DNA of 64,000 nt. It comes from Salinarimonas soli (GTDB taxonomy: Bacteria; Pseudomonadota; Alphaproteobacteria; Rhizobiales; Beijerinckiaceae). Under the pieces are notes generated by a model, which had not been told where the DNA came from, did no database searches, and saw nothing but the letters and a program-made list of their open reading frames with translations. How positions within the stretch are numbered: position 1 is the first letter of the stretch; every line of letters starts with the position of its first letter. Positions 1-7,617 of this stretch are shown one piece after another. The position numbers and the translations under genes were made by a program. The DNA lies in the NCBI RefSeq assembly GCF_008386575.1, contig NZ_VUOA01000034.1:149573-213572 (forward strand), in the 5' to 3' direction.

Positions 1-159
1 ACGCTCTACGTGCTGAACGACACGCCCCGCCGCCCCGATGCGCGCGCCGGGCGCGGGCCGCGCATCGTGCGGGTCGACGCGCCGCTCCTGTCGGAGAACG
101 GGCCGCAGATCGTCCATCTGCGGGTGCCCCGCGACCGCCCGCGCGCCGTCCGTCGCTGA
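1..159 (+). CDS. C-terminal end of an unidentified protein (partial)
   Basis: The window opens inside a plus-strand reading frame that runs for 52 codons to a TGA at 157-159. The visible tail is basic and rich in Arg and Pro and contains no motif I can tie to a family. Its stop lies 3 bases from the stop of the convergent rlmB gene, so the two genes meet tail to tail with no room for a separate terminator. The GC-rich third positions match the neighbouring genes, which supports real coding. Function unknown; the start lies outside the window. Confidence 0.55.
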   Translation, partial: TLYVLNDTPRRPDARAGRGPRIVRVDAPLLSENGPQIVHLRVPRDRPRAVRR

Positions 160-162
160 GCC

Positions 163-987
163 TTACGACGCCTTCAGCTTCCTGGTGACGGCGTAGAGCA
201 CGACGGCGGCGGCGTTGGAGACGTTGAGGCTCTTGATGGCGCCGGGCATGTCGAGCCGGGCGACCACGTCGCAGGTCTCGCGGCTGCGCTGGCGCAGGCC
301 CTTGCCCTCGGCGCCGAGCACGAGGGCCACCGGCCGGCGCACGGCGACCGCGTCGAGGTCGGCCTCGCCCTCCGAATCGAGGCCGATCCGCAGGAAGCCC
401 CGCTCGCCGAGGGTCAAGAGCGCGTTGCCGAGATTGCCCACGACGAGGAAGGGCACGTGCTCCAGGCCGCCCGAGGCCGACTTCGCCAGGACGCCCGTGG
501 CGGCGGGGCTGTGGCGCGCCGTGGTCACGATCGCCTCGACCCCGAAGGCCGCGGCCGTGCGCACGATGGCGCCGACATTGTGCGGGTCCGTGATCTGGTC
601 GAGGACGAGGACGAGGGCGTCGTCGGAGAGCGTGTCGAGCTCGGGCGATGCGAGGGGATCGGCCTCGATGTAGAGGCCCTGGTGCACGGCGTCGGGCCCG
701 AGCAGGCGGGTGATCTCGTCGGGGCGCACGATCTCCGGGGCTGGGTCGAGCGCTCCGAGCTCGCCCTCCAGCCGCCGCGCCGAGTTCTCCGTCGCGAGGA
801 AGCGCCGCACCGTGCGCGAGCCGTTGCGCAGGGCTTCCGTCACGGGGTGCCAGCCATAGATCACGGCGACGCCGCCCGGCAGCTCGGAACGGGGCCCGCG
901 GCGGTCGGGCCGGTGGCCAGGCCGCGAGGCGTGGTCGGGTCGCCAGGGGCCCTTGCCCCCGCGCCGTCCGGACGGCGGCTTGCCCAT
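163..987 (-). CDS. rlmB: 23S rRNA (guanosine-2'-O)-methyltransferase RlmB, SpoU/TrmH family
   Basis: 274 aa SAM-dependent rRNA 2'-O-ribose methyltransferase of the SPOUT (SpoU) superfamily; the E. coli RlmB counterpart modifies G2251 in the peptidyl-transferase loop. An N-terminal Gly/Arg-rich tail is followed by a substrate-binding domain (GVAVIYGWHPVTEAL) and then the three SpoU motifs: DPHNVGAIVRTAAAFG (motif 1), ALVLGAEGKGLRQ (motif 2) and SLNVSNAAAVVLY (motif 3, the knot). I chose the ATG at 987 because GGGAGG lies about 8 bases upstream; the frame stays open to 1152 but the extra residues are low-complexity and have no ribosome site. The gene is convergent with the partial gene at 1-159 and transcribed away from the tRNA pair. 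Confidence 0.9.
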   Translation of the reverse strand: MGKPPSGRRGGKGPWRPDHASRPGHRPDRRGPRSELPGGVAVIYGWHPVTEALRNGSRTVRRFLATENSARRLEGELGALDPAPEIVRPDEITRLLGPDAVHQGLYIEADPLASPELDTLSDDALVLVLDQITDPHNVGAIVRTAAAFGVEAIVTTARHSPAATGVLAKSASGGLEHVPFLVVGNLGNALLTLGERGFLRIGLDSEGEADLDAVAVRRPVALVLGAEGKGLRQRSRETCDVVARLDMPGAIKSLNVSNAAAVVLYAVTRKLKAS

Positions 988-1224
988 TCCTGTCTCCCTC
1001 CCATGCTTGCCGTTGCTGTCCGCCGTGGGGTGCGTCAGACGGCGGCGCGGGTCAAGCGGGGAGCGCCGAGCGGCGGTCCTGGTGCGACGCCCGAGGGAGC
1101 GGGTCAGCGGGCGAGACGGTTTCCGGTTGACACCCGGGCGGGCGGTCAGCATAAGAGCGCCCGCTGACCCGACGTCCCGACAGGGCGGTCGGGATGAAGC
1201 AGCGTTGACGTGTGAAGCGTCAAT

Positions 1225-1309
1225 GGGGGAATGTCCCGAGCGGCAAAGGGGGCGGACTGTAAATCCGCTGGCTAAGCCTTCGTAGGTTCGAGTCCTACTT
1301 CCCCCACCA
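1225..1309 (+). tRNA. tRNA-Tyr (GTA)
   Basis: An 85-base class II tRNA with an encoded CCA. The acceptor stem GGGGGAA (1225-1231) pairs with TTCCCCC (1299-1305); the discriminator is A1306 and CCA is 1307-1309. The anticodon loop CTGTAAA (1257-1263) gives anticodon GTA at 1259-1261. The T arm is GTAGG-TTCGAGT-CCTAC (1282-1298). The long variable arm typical of bacterial tRNA-Tyr lies between the anticodon and T arms. The tRNA-Gly follows 21 bases downstream, so both are probably one transcript. Confidence 0.96.
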
Positions 1310-1330
1310 CTTCACCTGCGTCTGGATCGG

Positions 1331-1404
1331 GCGGGTGTAGCTCAATGGTAGAGCAACAGCCTTCCAAGCTGATGACGAGGGTTCGATTCCCTTCACCCGC
1401 TCCA
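1331..1404 (+). tRNA. tRNA-Gly (TCC)
   Basis: A 74-base tRNA including encoded CCA. Acceptor GCGGGTG (1331-1337) pairs with CACCCGC (1394-1400). The anticodon loop CTTCCAA gives TCC at 1363-1365, and the T loop is GTTCGATTC. A minus-strand open frame crosses this gene and yields a peptide with a string (KGIEPSSSAWK) often mis-annotated as protein from antisense tRNA-Gly; that frame is not a gene. The 2.9 kb downstream are full of gene fragments and IS remnants, which fits a tRNA 3' end used as an insertion site, although I see no duplicated 3'-end attachment sequence. Confidence 0.96.
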
Positions 1405-1624
1405 ACACTTTTTGATAGATAGAACGACGGGTTGCCTGCACTTCCTGAGGTGGCGGCAGGGAGCCTCCCCGTCTGTCGTACAACGACGGGCCGCCGTTAT
1501 GCCCTCGTCGGGCGGCGGGTCCGCGTCCCTGAAATCCACAGGAGGGGGCACGGGACCCCGGTCGGGCAGCGCCGTTCGCCGGCCCTCGTCGGACCGGGCG
1601 GCGAGGTACGGAGGGATCCCGCGT

Positions 1625-1882
1625 AACGACCCTCTCGAACGCATCGGGATTGCGACCGCTTCGACGCCCGAACTCGGCCGCGGCCGCCACCGCCGCCGCG
1701 ATGGCCCCCGCCGAGGTGCCGCCGATCGAACGCAGCCTAAAGCTGGTAGCGATCTCGGCCACCGCGCCCGGGTAGACGATCCCGCTCGTGACGCCGCCCC
1801 TCATGACCAGGTCCGCGTCGTACAACCGCTTCGGGGCCGGCTGCTCGGGAGCTGACCGGCTCCGTCCTCCGCTATCGTCCAT
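1625..1882 (-). pseudogene. patatin-like phospholipase, N-terminal fragment
   Basis: The ATG at 1882 has a good ribosome site (GGGAGGA about 5 bases upstream) and begins with an N-terminus typical of patatin-like lipid acyl hydrolases: DADLVMRGGVTSGIVYPGAV (oxyanion-hole region) and then RSIGGTSAGAIAAA, which holds the GxSxG serine nucleophile motif. Recognisable homology stops about 86 residues in, near FERVV. The frame then runs on through unrelated sequence and antisense to both tRNAs before stopping at 1295. The catalytic Asp domain (DGG/DGA) is absent, so this is a 3'-truncated remnant of a protein normally several hundred residues long. The truncation point probably marks a recombination or insertion joint beside tRNA-Gly. 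A short stretch nearer the tRNA encodes RRGHNGGPSL on the minus strand, a string seen in small DNA-binding ORFs of related bacteria. Confidence 0.6.
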
Positions 1883-2347
1883 GACCGTTCCTCCCGAAAC
1901 GCGAGCTGTTCCCGTCCAGAATGTGACAGGGTGCCCGGACGAGGAACAGCCCGCTCCCGGATCGCACGATCGCCGAGGTGCGGCGACGGAACGGAACCGG
2001 GGGCGAGCCGACCGCATGAGGAAGGTCCGTCGAGCCTCGGCGCGGCGGTCGGCGTCCCGGCTTCGTCCGATCGAAGGTGGCACCTCCGCGACGTACGGTG
2101 CTAGCCGCGACCTCGGGGATCCCGGTGTATCGCGGTCCCGGTTAGCGGTTCGCCCCGCGTGCAGGCCTGATCGGTGGGTGCCGCCCCCCGCGCGACCGCC
2201 CCGGCATCGCGCCGGCCGGGCGCCCGGACCGCATGCCGTGGGCTCCCTTTACGCGACCACCGCGAACGACCAGGGATCCGCCCCGGTTTCGGAACGTCGC
2301 TGTCCCGGTGCGAGCGCGCCCGCGGCCAAGACGTCCAGGCAGCGCCC
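1883..2347. other. no gene recognised
   Basis: This 465-base stretch lies upstream of the patatin fragment and downstream of the small gene at 2348-2680. Open frames exist on both strands but are proline/arginine-rich read-throughs of GC-rich DNA without ribosome sites or family motifs. I see no clear terminator hairpin or repeat. Confidence 0.5.
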
Positions 2348-2680
2348 TCAGGGCTGGTTCCGGAGGCCCTGGGCCGCTGCCATGAAGTCGTAGGCGGCGC
2401 AAACTTCCGTTCTGAACAGCCCCCAGGCCGTCCGCTCGATCGAGAGTCTGACCTCGCGCAGGCGGGCTGGGGGCACCTGCAGCACCAGGACCTGGCCGAA
2501 TCCCATCACGTTGGTCCGGAACGTGACCTCGATGCCCTCCGGTGGAAAGCTTCTGTGGAAGCCCTGCGCCCGCGCTTGCTCGACCAGCTGGGTGACGGGG
2601 CGGGACTGGTCCTGCCGCAGGATGACCGTGAGCAGGATGTGGTCGGCCGGCGATCCAGCCGGCGGGGCTGTGGTCGTCAT
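2348..2680 (-). CDS. small conserved protein of unknown function
   Basis: 110 aa, starting at the ATG at 2680 behind a very strong ribosome site (AAGGAGGG, 3-5 bases upstream). It has no signal peptide or membrane segment. Conserved-looking strings are ADHILLTVILRQDQS, then FPPEGIEVTFRTNVMGFGQV, VPPARLREVRLSIERTAWG and FRTEVCAAYDF; I recognise this pattern from small uncharacterised proteins of rhizobia and Methylobacterium. The predicted alternation of strands and helices would suit a ferredoxin-like or dimeric alpha/beta-barrel fold, but that is inference. It is the only intact gene in the decay zone between the tRNAs and the creatininase operon. The IS5 remnant begins about 100 bases upstream of its start. 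Confidence 0.75.
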   Translation of the reverse strand: MTTTAPPAGSPADHILLTVILRQDQSRPVTQLVEQARAQGFHRSFPPEGIEVTFRTNVMGFGQVLVLQVPPARLREVRLSIERTAWGLFRTEVCAAYDFMAAAQGLRNQP

Positions 2681-2784
2681 GGTCCCTCCTTGCGGTTGCG
2701 CGAGCGCTCGATCGGGCTCCGCAGATCCGGTGGGCACGCCTGGGTGTCTGGGAGCGGCGCTCGCCCTTGTGCAGGAGCGAGGGG

Positions 2785-3307
2785 GCGCGCTTGGCATGGC
2801 GTTCCTCGACGGCACCAGCGTGCGCGCGCACCAGAAGGCGAGTGGAGCCGCCCGAAAGAGGGCCCCCAAGCGCAACGGAACGTACGTGAAGCGCTTGTCC
2901 GGTCTCGTGGCGGCTTTGGAACCAAGGCTTGCGTGATCGCCGACGGCACAGGCCCGGCGGTCGCCTTCACGCTCGCACCGGGGCAGGCTCATGAGCTCCC
3001 AACGGCTATCCCTCTGCTGGACGCCGTGCCGGGCGTGCCGCTGCGGATCGTGGCCGACCGGAGCTACGCGAGCCATACCTCTCGAGAGCACATCCGTGAA
3101 CGAGGCTCGACCCCTGCTATTCCTGCCAGGCGCAACGAGGGCCCGCTCGCTTGCCCAGACTGGGCCGACAACGATCGCAACCTCGTCGCGCGCCTCTGGG
3201 CGAGACTGAAGGCGCGGCGCGCGGTGGCGACCCGCTGCGAGACAACAGCGGCATCCTTCATGGGCGTCCTCGGCCTCGCCGCAGCCCTCGACTGGATCAG
3301 GCGCTAA
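2785..3307 (+). mobile_element. IS5-family transposase remnant (5'-truncated, frameshifted)
   Basis: Two frames carry successive pieces of an IS5-type DDE transposase. Frame 3 has DGTSVRAHQKASGA (the first catalytic Asp region) from about 2808. Frame 2 then has SRGGFGTKACVIADGTG, DRSYASHTSREHIRERG and the terminal block RLWARLKARRAVATRCETTA followed by a natural stop at 3305-3307. The switch between frames falls about 2860-2910. The N-terminal third of the protein, and the terminal inverted repeat expected upstream, are missing. The element is therefore dead. It abuts an IS3-family remnant immediately downstream. Confidence 0.75.
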
Positions 3308-3323
3308 CAGGCCCTAGCGCCGG

Positions 3324-3500
3324 CACTACAACACGGTCCGGCCCCAGTCGGCTCTGGGCTACCAGCCACCTGCCCCAGGGGTCACGCTGCGGCTGGCCGC
3401 GCAACGCCGACCCGCTCCGCCGGCCACCGAAACCGTCGAGCAGGCCTCAATCCACTAACATTCCGCTCGGACCACCAATTGGGGGCTGGTCAGGTGCAGG
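3324..3500 (+). mobile_element. IS3-family element, 3' end remnant
   Basis: Frame 3 from 3324 reads HYNTVRPQSALGYQPPAPGV, the diagnostic C-terminal string of IS3-family OrfB transposases, and ends at TAA 3456-3458. The sequence after the stop (about 3456-3497, containing CTCGGACCAC and GGGCTGGTCAGG) resembles the right end of such elements and resembles the end of the separate remnant near 21.37 kb. The integrase core with its DDE residues is absent here. The right end overlaps the 3' end of the truncated serine hydrolase, which suggests that this insertion or its later deletion cut that gene. Confidence 0.65.
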
Positions 3501-4048
3501 CCTGCTTCACGAGCGGGTTCGTGGTTATCTCGCCGTAGGCGAAGCCGGCGGTATGGCGGAGGAGGTCCTGGATGGTCGGCTGGCGCTCCGCCAGCGCGGC
3601 CGCATGGACGATTCGGGTCAGCTCGTTCGCGGATGGGACGCTCACCTGCCGAGTTTTCAGCTCCGGCCGACATTTCGAGACTGGGTCGGTGAGCTGGATC
3701 CGGTCCTCCCCCATGAGCATCATGGCGGCTGCGGAGGTGAAGGGCTTCGTCATCGAGTGGACGCGAAAAACCGCGTCGTTGGGCATGGCGAGCCCCGATG
3801 CACTCGCTATGGGCAACCTTGCCCCAGCGGGCGATCATGATCCCAGCACCGGGGATCTTCCCCGCGCCGATCTCCCGCTCGAAAGCAGGCCGGATGCGGC
3901 CCAGGCGCTCCGAGGCCATGCTCCCGTCTTCGGGCTGAGCGGTGGCGAGCGCCTGCGCCCAAGCTGGAGCAGAGACGGCCAAGGGAGCCGCGTCGGTGAG
4001 GATGCCGAGCGCGACCGCGCAGGCGACCCATCGTGGCTTCTGCCTCAT
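3490..4048 (-). pseudogene. beta-lactamase-family serine hydrolase, frameshifted and 3'-truncated
   Basis: The start at 4048 opens a frame with a signal peptide (basic start, hydrophobic stretch ending ...SAPAWAQA) and the family string ERLGRIRPAFEREIGAGKIP. Near 3795-3820 the coding frame shifts by one base; the continuation reads AMPNDAVFRVHSMTKPFTSA, where SMTK is the SxxK catalytic tetrad element of class C beta-lactamase/esterase proteins, followed by DPVSK and TIQDLLRHTAGFAYG (family HTSGL region). Homology ends at 3490 against the IS3 remnant, so about half of a 400-residue protein is missing, including the second catalytic motif (YxN) and the C-terminal HxG. Originally this was probably a periplasmic esterase or beta-lactamase-like enzyme. 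Confidence 0.75.
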
Positions 4049-4282
4049 GGCGTTTCCCGACGCCGATCTGCGAGTCGGCCTAGAGCGAGAGATCGAAGGT
4101 CTTCCGGTTCGTGGGTTCTCCAGCCACAACTCACCCTCAGTCCGGTCGCGAATGGGGAGGGGCGATCATGTTGTTCTCGTCATCGAGGTGGCGAAGGAGT
4201 CCCGTCGGCGCCCCCCTCGCTCAATCGAAGCTGTTGGCATAGGATCTGCTTGGGTTTGTCGGCACAGCTTGGGCCGGAGGCG

Positions 4283-4606
4283 ATGACCACGTCGGAATCC
4301 ATCAGCAGATCCTTCGATGCCCGGCTGATGCGGCCGCCGCACATCCTGCCGACGGAGTGCAGTGTCTTCCGCGCTGCCGAGCTCGGCTCTGCGGCCGGCG
4401 CCAGGACGACTGCCTTCCCGACCGTCGATGCGGGAACTGCGCTGGACGGCCTAGCGCTGCTTGCCGCCAGCGTGCCGGACCTCGCCTGCGGCCCTTCGGC
4501 CTTGGACATTCGCGTCGTTCCCGATCTGCCCATGATGCCTGCGGGCAAGATCCCGCAGGCGGAGCTGATCGCGCAGGCCACCGCCGTTTACGGAGATCGT
4601 TCGTGA
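4283..4606 (+). CDS. short protein, possibly the C-terminal remnant of an AMP-forming acyl-CoA ligase
   Basis: 107 aa from the ATG at 4283 (GGAGG only 2 bases upstream, close for a functional site). Its last third, DIRVVPDLPMMPAGKIPQAE, resembles the C-terminal hinge of AMP-forming acyl-CoA ligases, where the lysine of the PTGKI-type motif contacts the substrate; the preceding 70 residues are not clearly alignable and the large N-terminal ligase domain is absent. The stop overlaps the creatininase GTG start by four bases (GTGA, 4603-4606), so the end of this frame is still translated or was recently, and drives coupling. It may be a truncated ligase gene from the same pathway, or a small unrelated protein. 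Confidence 0.45.
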   Translation: MTTSESISRSFDARLMRPPHILPTECSVFRAAELGSAAGARTTAFPTVDAGTALDGLALLAASVPDLACGPSALDIRVVPDLPMMPAGKIPQAELIAQATAVYGDRS

Positions 4607-5421
4607 GATTCAAATCGCATTGGTGGTGGGATCATACGTCCCGGGACTTCGCCGGGTTCGACATGGAGCGGGTCGTCACGATCCTGCCTGTCGGTGCCGT
4701 GGAGCAGCACGGCCCGCATCTGCCCGTGAAGGTCGATGCCGCGATCAATGCCGGCATCGTGCAGCGCGCCGTGGAACTGATGGACGCGGATCTGCCCGTG
4801 CTCGTGCTGCCCATGATGCCCATCGGCAAGTCGAACGAGCATCTCGCCTATCCGGGCACGCTGACCTTTTCATACGAGACGCTGGCCAGGATGTGGATCG
4901 AACTTGGCGAGAGCGTCCATAGGGCCGGAGGGCGCCGCCTCATCATCTTCAACGCCCATGGCGGCCAGCCGCAGGTGATCGACATCGTCTGCCGCGAGTT
5001 GCGCGTGCGGCACGGCATATTTGCCGTGAACGCCATGTGGTCGCGGATGATTCCCAAGGGCGATCTCTTCGGCGCAGATGAACTGCGGCACGGCATCCAT
5101 GCGGGCGAGGTGGAGACGAGCGTGATGCTCCACCTCCACGGCAATCTCGTCGATATGGAGCACGCGGCCGACTTCGTCCCGCTCTCGGTGCAACTCGATC
5201 GGGACGACACGGTGCTGACGCCGGAAGGCGGCGTCGGCTTCGGCTGGCAAGCCCAAGACCTCCATCCGTCGGGCGTGTGCGGCAACGCCGCGGCGGCCGA
5301 CGCGCAACGCGGCGGCATCCTGGTCGACCGGGCCGCGCAAGCGCTGATCCGTCTCGCCCGGGACGTGGCGGCCTACCCCCTCGACCGAATCCGGCAGGAG
5401 ACCATGTATGCCAAAGCCTGA
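4603..5421 (+). CDS. creatininase-family metal-dependent amidohydrolase
   Basis: 272 aa, the usual size of creatininase-family (creatinine amidohydrolase, FAPy deformylase ArfB, MftE) enzymes, which hydrolyse or process amide and lactam bonds with a binuclear Zn/Mn site. The metal-binding motifs are present: PVGAVEQHGPHLPVKVD near residue 30 (Glu, His and Asp ligands), NEHLAYPGT, NAHGGQPQV and HAGEVETSVML (Glu ligand). I start at GTG 4603, which overlaps the stop of the preceding ORF and has GGAGAT 5 bases upstream. The ATG of the ABC ATPase follows 42 bases after the stop, so the enzyme is probably co-transcribed with the polyamine-type transporter and acts on the imported compound in the cytoplasm. 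The exact substrate is not readable from sequence. Confidence 0.85.
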   Translation: MRFKSHWWWDHTSRDFAGFDMERVVTILPVGAVEQHGPHLPVKVDAAINAGIVQRAVELMDADLPVLVLPMMPIGKSNEHLAYPGTLTFSYETLARMWIELGESVHRAGGRRLIIFNAHGGQPQVIDIVCRELRVRHGIFAVNAMWSRMIPKGDLFGADELRHGIHAGEVETSVMLHLHGNLVDMEHAADFVPLSVQLDRDDTVLTPEGGVGFGWQAQDLHPSGVCGNAAAADAQRGGILVDRAAQALIRLARDVAAYPLDRIRQETMYAKA

Positions 5422-5463
5422 CACCCTCCAGGGAACCGGTGACCCGCAGGCCTGGGGGCTCGC

Positions 5464-6513
5464 ATGAGCGCGCCTGGATCCTCTCACCTCGTCCTGCGGA
5501 ACCTCACAGCATCCTATGACGGCGCGGCGCCCGCTGTCGACGCGCTGACGCTCGACGTCCATCGCGGCGAGCTCGTGTCCCTGCTCGGCCCCTCGGGCTG
5601 CGGCAAGACCACCACCTTGCGCATGGTCGCCGGGCTCGTGAAGCCCGTCTCCGGGGCCATCCTCCTCGCTGGGCGCGACGTCACGCACGTGCCGACCCAT
5701 CGGCGCGGCATGGGCGTGGTGTTCCAGTCCTATGCCCTGTTCCCGCACCTGACCGTGATCGAGAATGTCGGCTTCGGCCTGCGCATGCGCCATCTCGGCG
5801 CCGCCGAGCGCGCCGCCAAGGCGAACCGGGTCCTCGAACTGGTCGCCCTTTCGCATCTCGCCGACCGCTATCCCGGCCAGCTTTCGGGCGGGCAGCAGCA
5901 GCGCGTCGCCCTGGCACGGGCGCTGGTGATCGAGCCCAACGTGCTCCTCCTCGACGAGCCGCTCTCGAACCTCGACGCTCACCTAAGGGCCGACATGCGC
6001 ACCGAGATCCGGACCCTGCAGCAGCGGCTTGCCATCACGACGCTCTTCGTGACCCACGATCAGGCGGAGGCGCTCGCCATGTCGGACCGGATCGCGGTGA
6101 TGAGCGAGGGCAAGCTCGCGGAGGTCGGCACGCCGGCAGACCTTTGCGACAAGCCGAGCCATCCTTTCACGGCCTCGTTCCTGGGGGCCCGCACGGTCAT
6201 ACCCGGGCGCACGGTCGCCGGGATCTTCCAGGCCCCGGGCCTCTCCTGCACGGGTGCGCCGATCGACGCCTCCGCCATTGTCCTGCGGGCCGCGCGCCTG
6301 CGCCTCGTGGACAAACCTGCCGCGGGCCCGCTCGCCCTCGGAGGTCTCGTCGCGACCTCTGCCTATCTCGGAGACGTCTACGAGAGCGACGTCGAGACGC
6401 CGGCCGGCTTGGTCCGCGTGCTCACCCCCTCTGACACGCCGCCGCCACCCGTCGGGAGCCGCTGCGGCGTCGAGACCCTGCCCGGCGGCCTGAGCTTCAT
6501 CACGGCCCCTTGA
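5464..6513 (+). CDS. ABC transporter ATP-binding protein, spermidine/putrescine (PotA) type
   Basis: 349 aa cytoplasmic ATPase. Walker A GPSGCGKT at residues 42-49, Q-loop [11 protein letters not shown] near 85-95, signature LSGGQQQR at 140-147, Walker B VLLLDEP at 160-166, D-loop SNLDAHL, and the switch His in FVTHDQAEA. The last 110 residues form a TOBE-like regulatory domain, as in PotA/FbpC/CysA proteins. It is followed at 61 bases by the binding protein and then the fused permease, giving a full importer of the polyamine/opine/thiamine superfamily. The upstream creatininase-family gene suggests an amide- or guanidino-containing cargo, which is inference. Confidence 0.9.
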   Translation: MSAPGSSHLVLRNLTASYDGAAPAVDALTLDVHRGELVSLLGPSGCGKTTTLRMVAGLVKPVSGAILLAGRDVTHVPTHRRGMGVVFQSYALFPHLTVIENVGFGLRMRHLGAAERAAKANRVLELVALSHLADRYPGQLSGGQQQRVALARALVIEPNVLLLDEPLSNLDAHLRADMRTEIRTLQQRLAITTLFVTHDQAEALAMSDRIAVMSEGKLAEVGTPADLCDKPSHPFTASFLGARTVIPGRTVAGIFQAPGLSCTGAPIDASAIVLRAARLRLVDKPAAGPLALGGLVATSAYLGDVYESDVETPAGLVRVLTPSDTPPPPVGSRCGVETLPGGLSFITAP

Positions 6514-6573
6514 GACACGCCTCCCCGCACCCGCCCGAGACAAGGCTTACCCCTTCAGACAAGGACTGCTCCC

Positions 6574-7617
6574 ATGACCATCACACGGCGCACGTTTGGC
6601 AAGCTCGTCCTCGGAGCAGGCACTCTCGCTCCCTACCACTTCATTCGGCCTGCGGTCGCGCAGCCCAAGCCCGGCGACGAGCTCGTGGTGGGCATCTGGG
6701 GCGGCGCGCAGGAGCGCATCGTCAAGGAGCATGTCGAAAAGCCCCTCGTGGAGAAGTTCGGCTGCAAGGTCTCCTACGTTCTGGGTGGTACGCCGGAGCG
6801 CCGCGCGCGGGCCTATGCGGAGCGCGGCCGTCCAAGCTTCGACGTGATCTATCTCAACATCTTCGAGAGCCGGCAGGCCGTCAAAGACGGGGTCACGCAG
6901 GCCCCGACGGATGCGGTGCCCCAGGCCGCGAACCTCTACGACATAGCCAAGATCGGCGGCTACGGTGTCGCGTTCAATCCGTGCACGGTCGTCTACGACA
7001 AGCGTAAGGCGTCGAAGCCGGTGACCTCCTGGAAGGACATCTGGAACCCCGAATGGAAGGGCCGCATCGCCTGGCCGTCCTATCCCGGCGCGGAAGGCAC
7101 CGCCGCTCTGCTGATGGCCGCGAAGATCTGGGGCGGCGATGAGAAGAACATCGGAGTCGCCTTCGAGAAGATCAAGGAACTGCGCCCCTTCGCGGCGATC
7201 CAGGGGAGCCAGGATCAGCTCTTCCAGATGTTCGACCAGGGCGTGGCGGACCTGTCCGTCGAGTTCGGCAGCTTCACCCGCAAATACGCCGAGACCCGCA
7301 ATCCGAACATCGAGATCGCGAACCCGGTCGAGGGGCAGGCGGTCGCGATGAACGTAGCCTGCATCACGACCGGAAGCAGGAATCAGAAGCTCGCCGAGGA
7401 GTGGATCAACCTGCACCTCTCCGAGCCCTGCATGCTGGCCTATGCCCGCGAGATCTATTACTCGCCGACCGTCAAGGACGTCACCCTGCCGGCGGACCTT
7501 AGGGCGAAGCTCCTCGTCGGCGAGGACGTCGCCAAGCTCGTCGACTTCGATTGGGATACGGTAACCCGCAATCAGGCGGCTTGGTCGAGCCGCTTCAACC
7601 GTGAGATCGCCGGCTGA
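6574..7617 (+). CDS. ABC transporter periplasmic substrate-binding protein, spermidine/putrescine-like
   Basis: 347 aa; ATG 6574 with AAGGA 7 bases upstream. It begins with a Tat-type signal (TRRTFGKLVLGAG followed by a hydrophobic run), so it is probably exported folded. The mature part has the PotD/extracellular solute-binding family 1 pattern: DELVVGIWGGAQERI at the start of lobe 1, PSFDVIYLNIFESRQAVKDG, WKDIWNPEWKGRIAWPSYPG at the hinge and the conserved SRNQKLAEEWINLHLSEPC near the C-terminus. The stop overlaps the permease start by one base (TGATG). The ligand is unknown; the neighbouring creatininase-family enzyme argues against plain polyamine uptake. Confidence 0.88.
   Translation: MTITRRTFGKLVLGAGTLAPYHFIRPAVAQPKPGDELVVGIWGGAQERIVKEHVEKPLVEKFGCKVSYVLGGTPERRARAYAERGRPSFDVIYLNIFESRQAVKDGVTQAPTDAVPQAANLYDIAKIGGYGVAFNPCTVVYDKRKASKPVTSWKDIWNPEWKGRIAWPSYPGAEGTAALLMAAKIWGGDEKNIGVAFEKIKELRPFAAIQGSQDQLFQMFDQGVADLSVEFGSFTRKYAETRNPNIEIANPVEGQAVAMNVACITTGSRNQKLAEEWINLHLSEPCMLAYAREIYYSPTVKDVTLPADLRAKLLVGEDVAKLVDFDWDTVTRNQAAWSSRFNREIAG

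Noticed and set aside
1295-1624. Continuation of the minus-strand open frame across tRNA-Gly and tRNA-Tyr as part of a 262-residue protein
   Set aside because: It is antisense to both tRNAs and yields the well-known spurious KGIEPSSSAWK peptide; only the 1625-1882 part has protein-family similarity.
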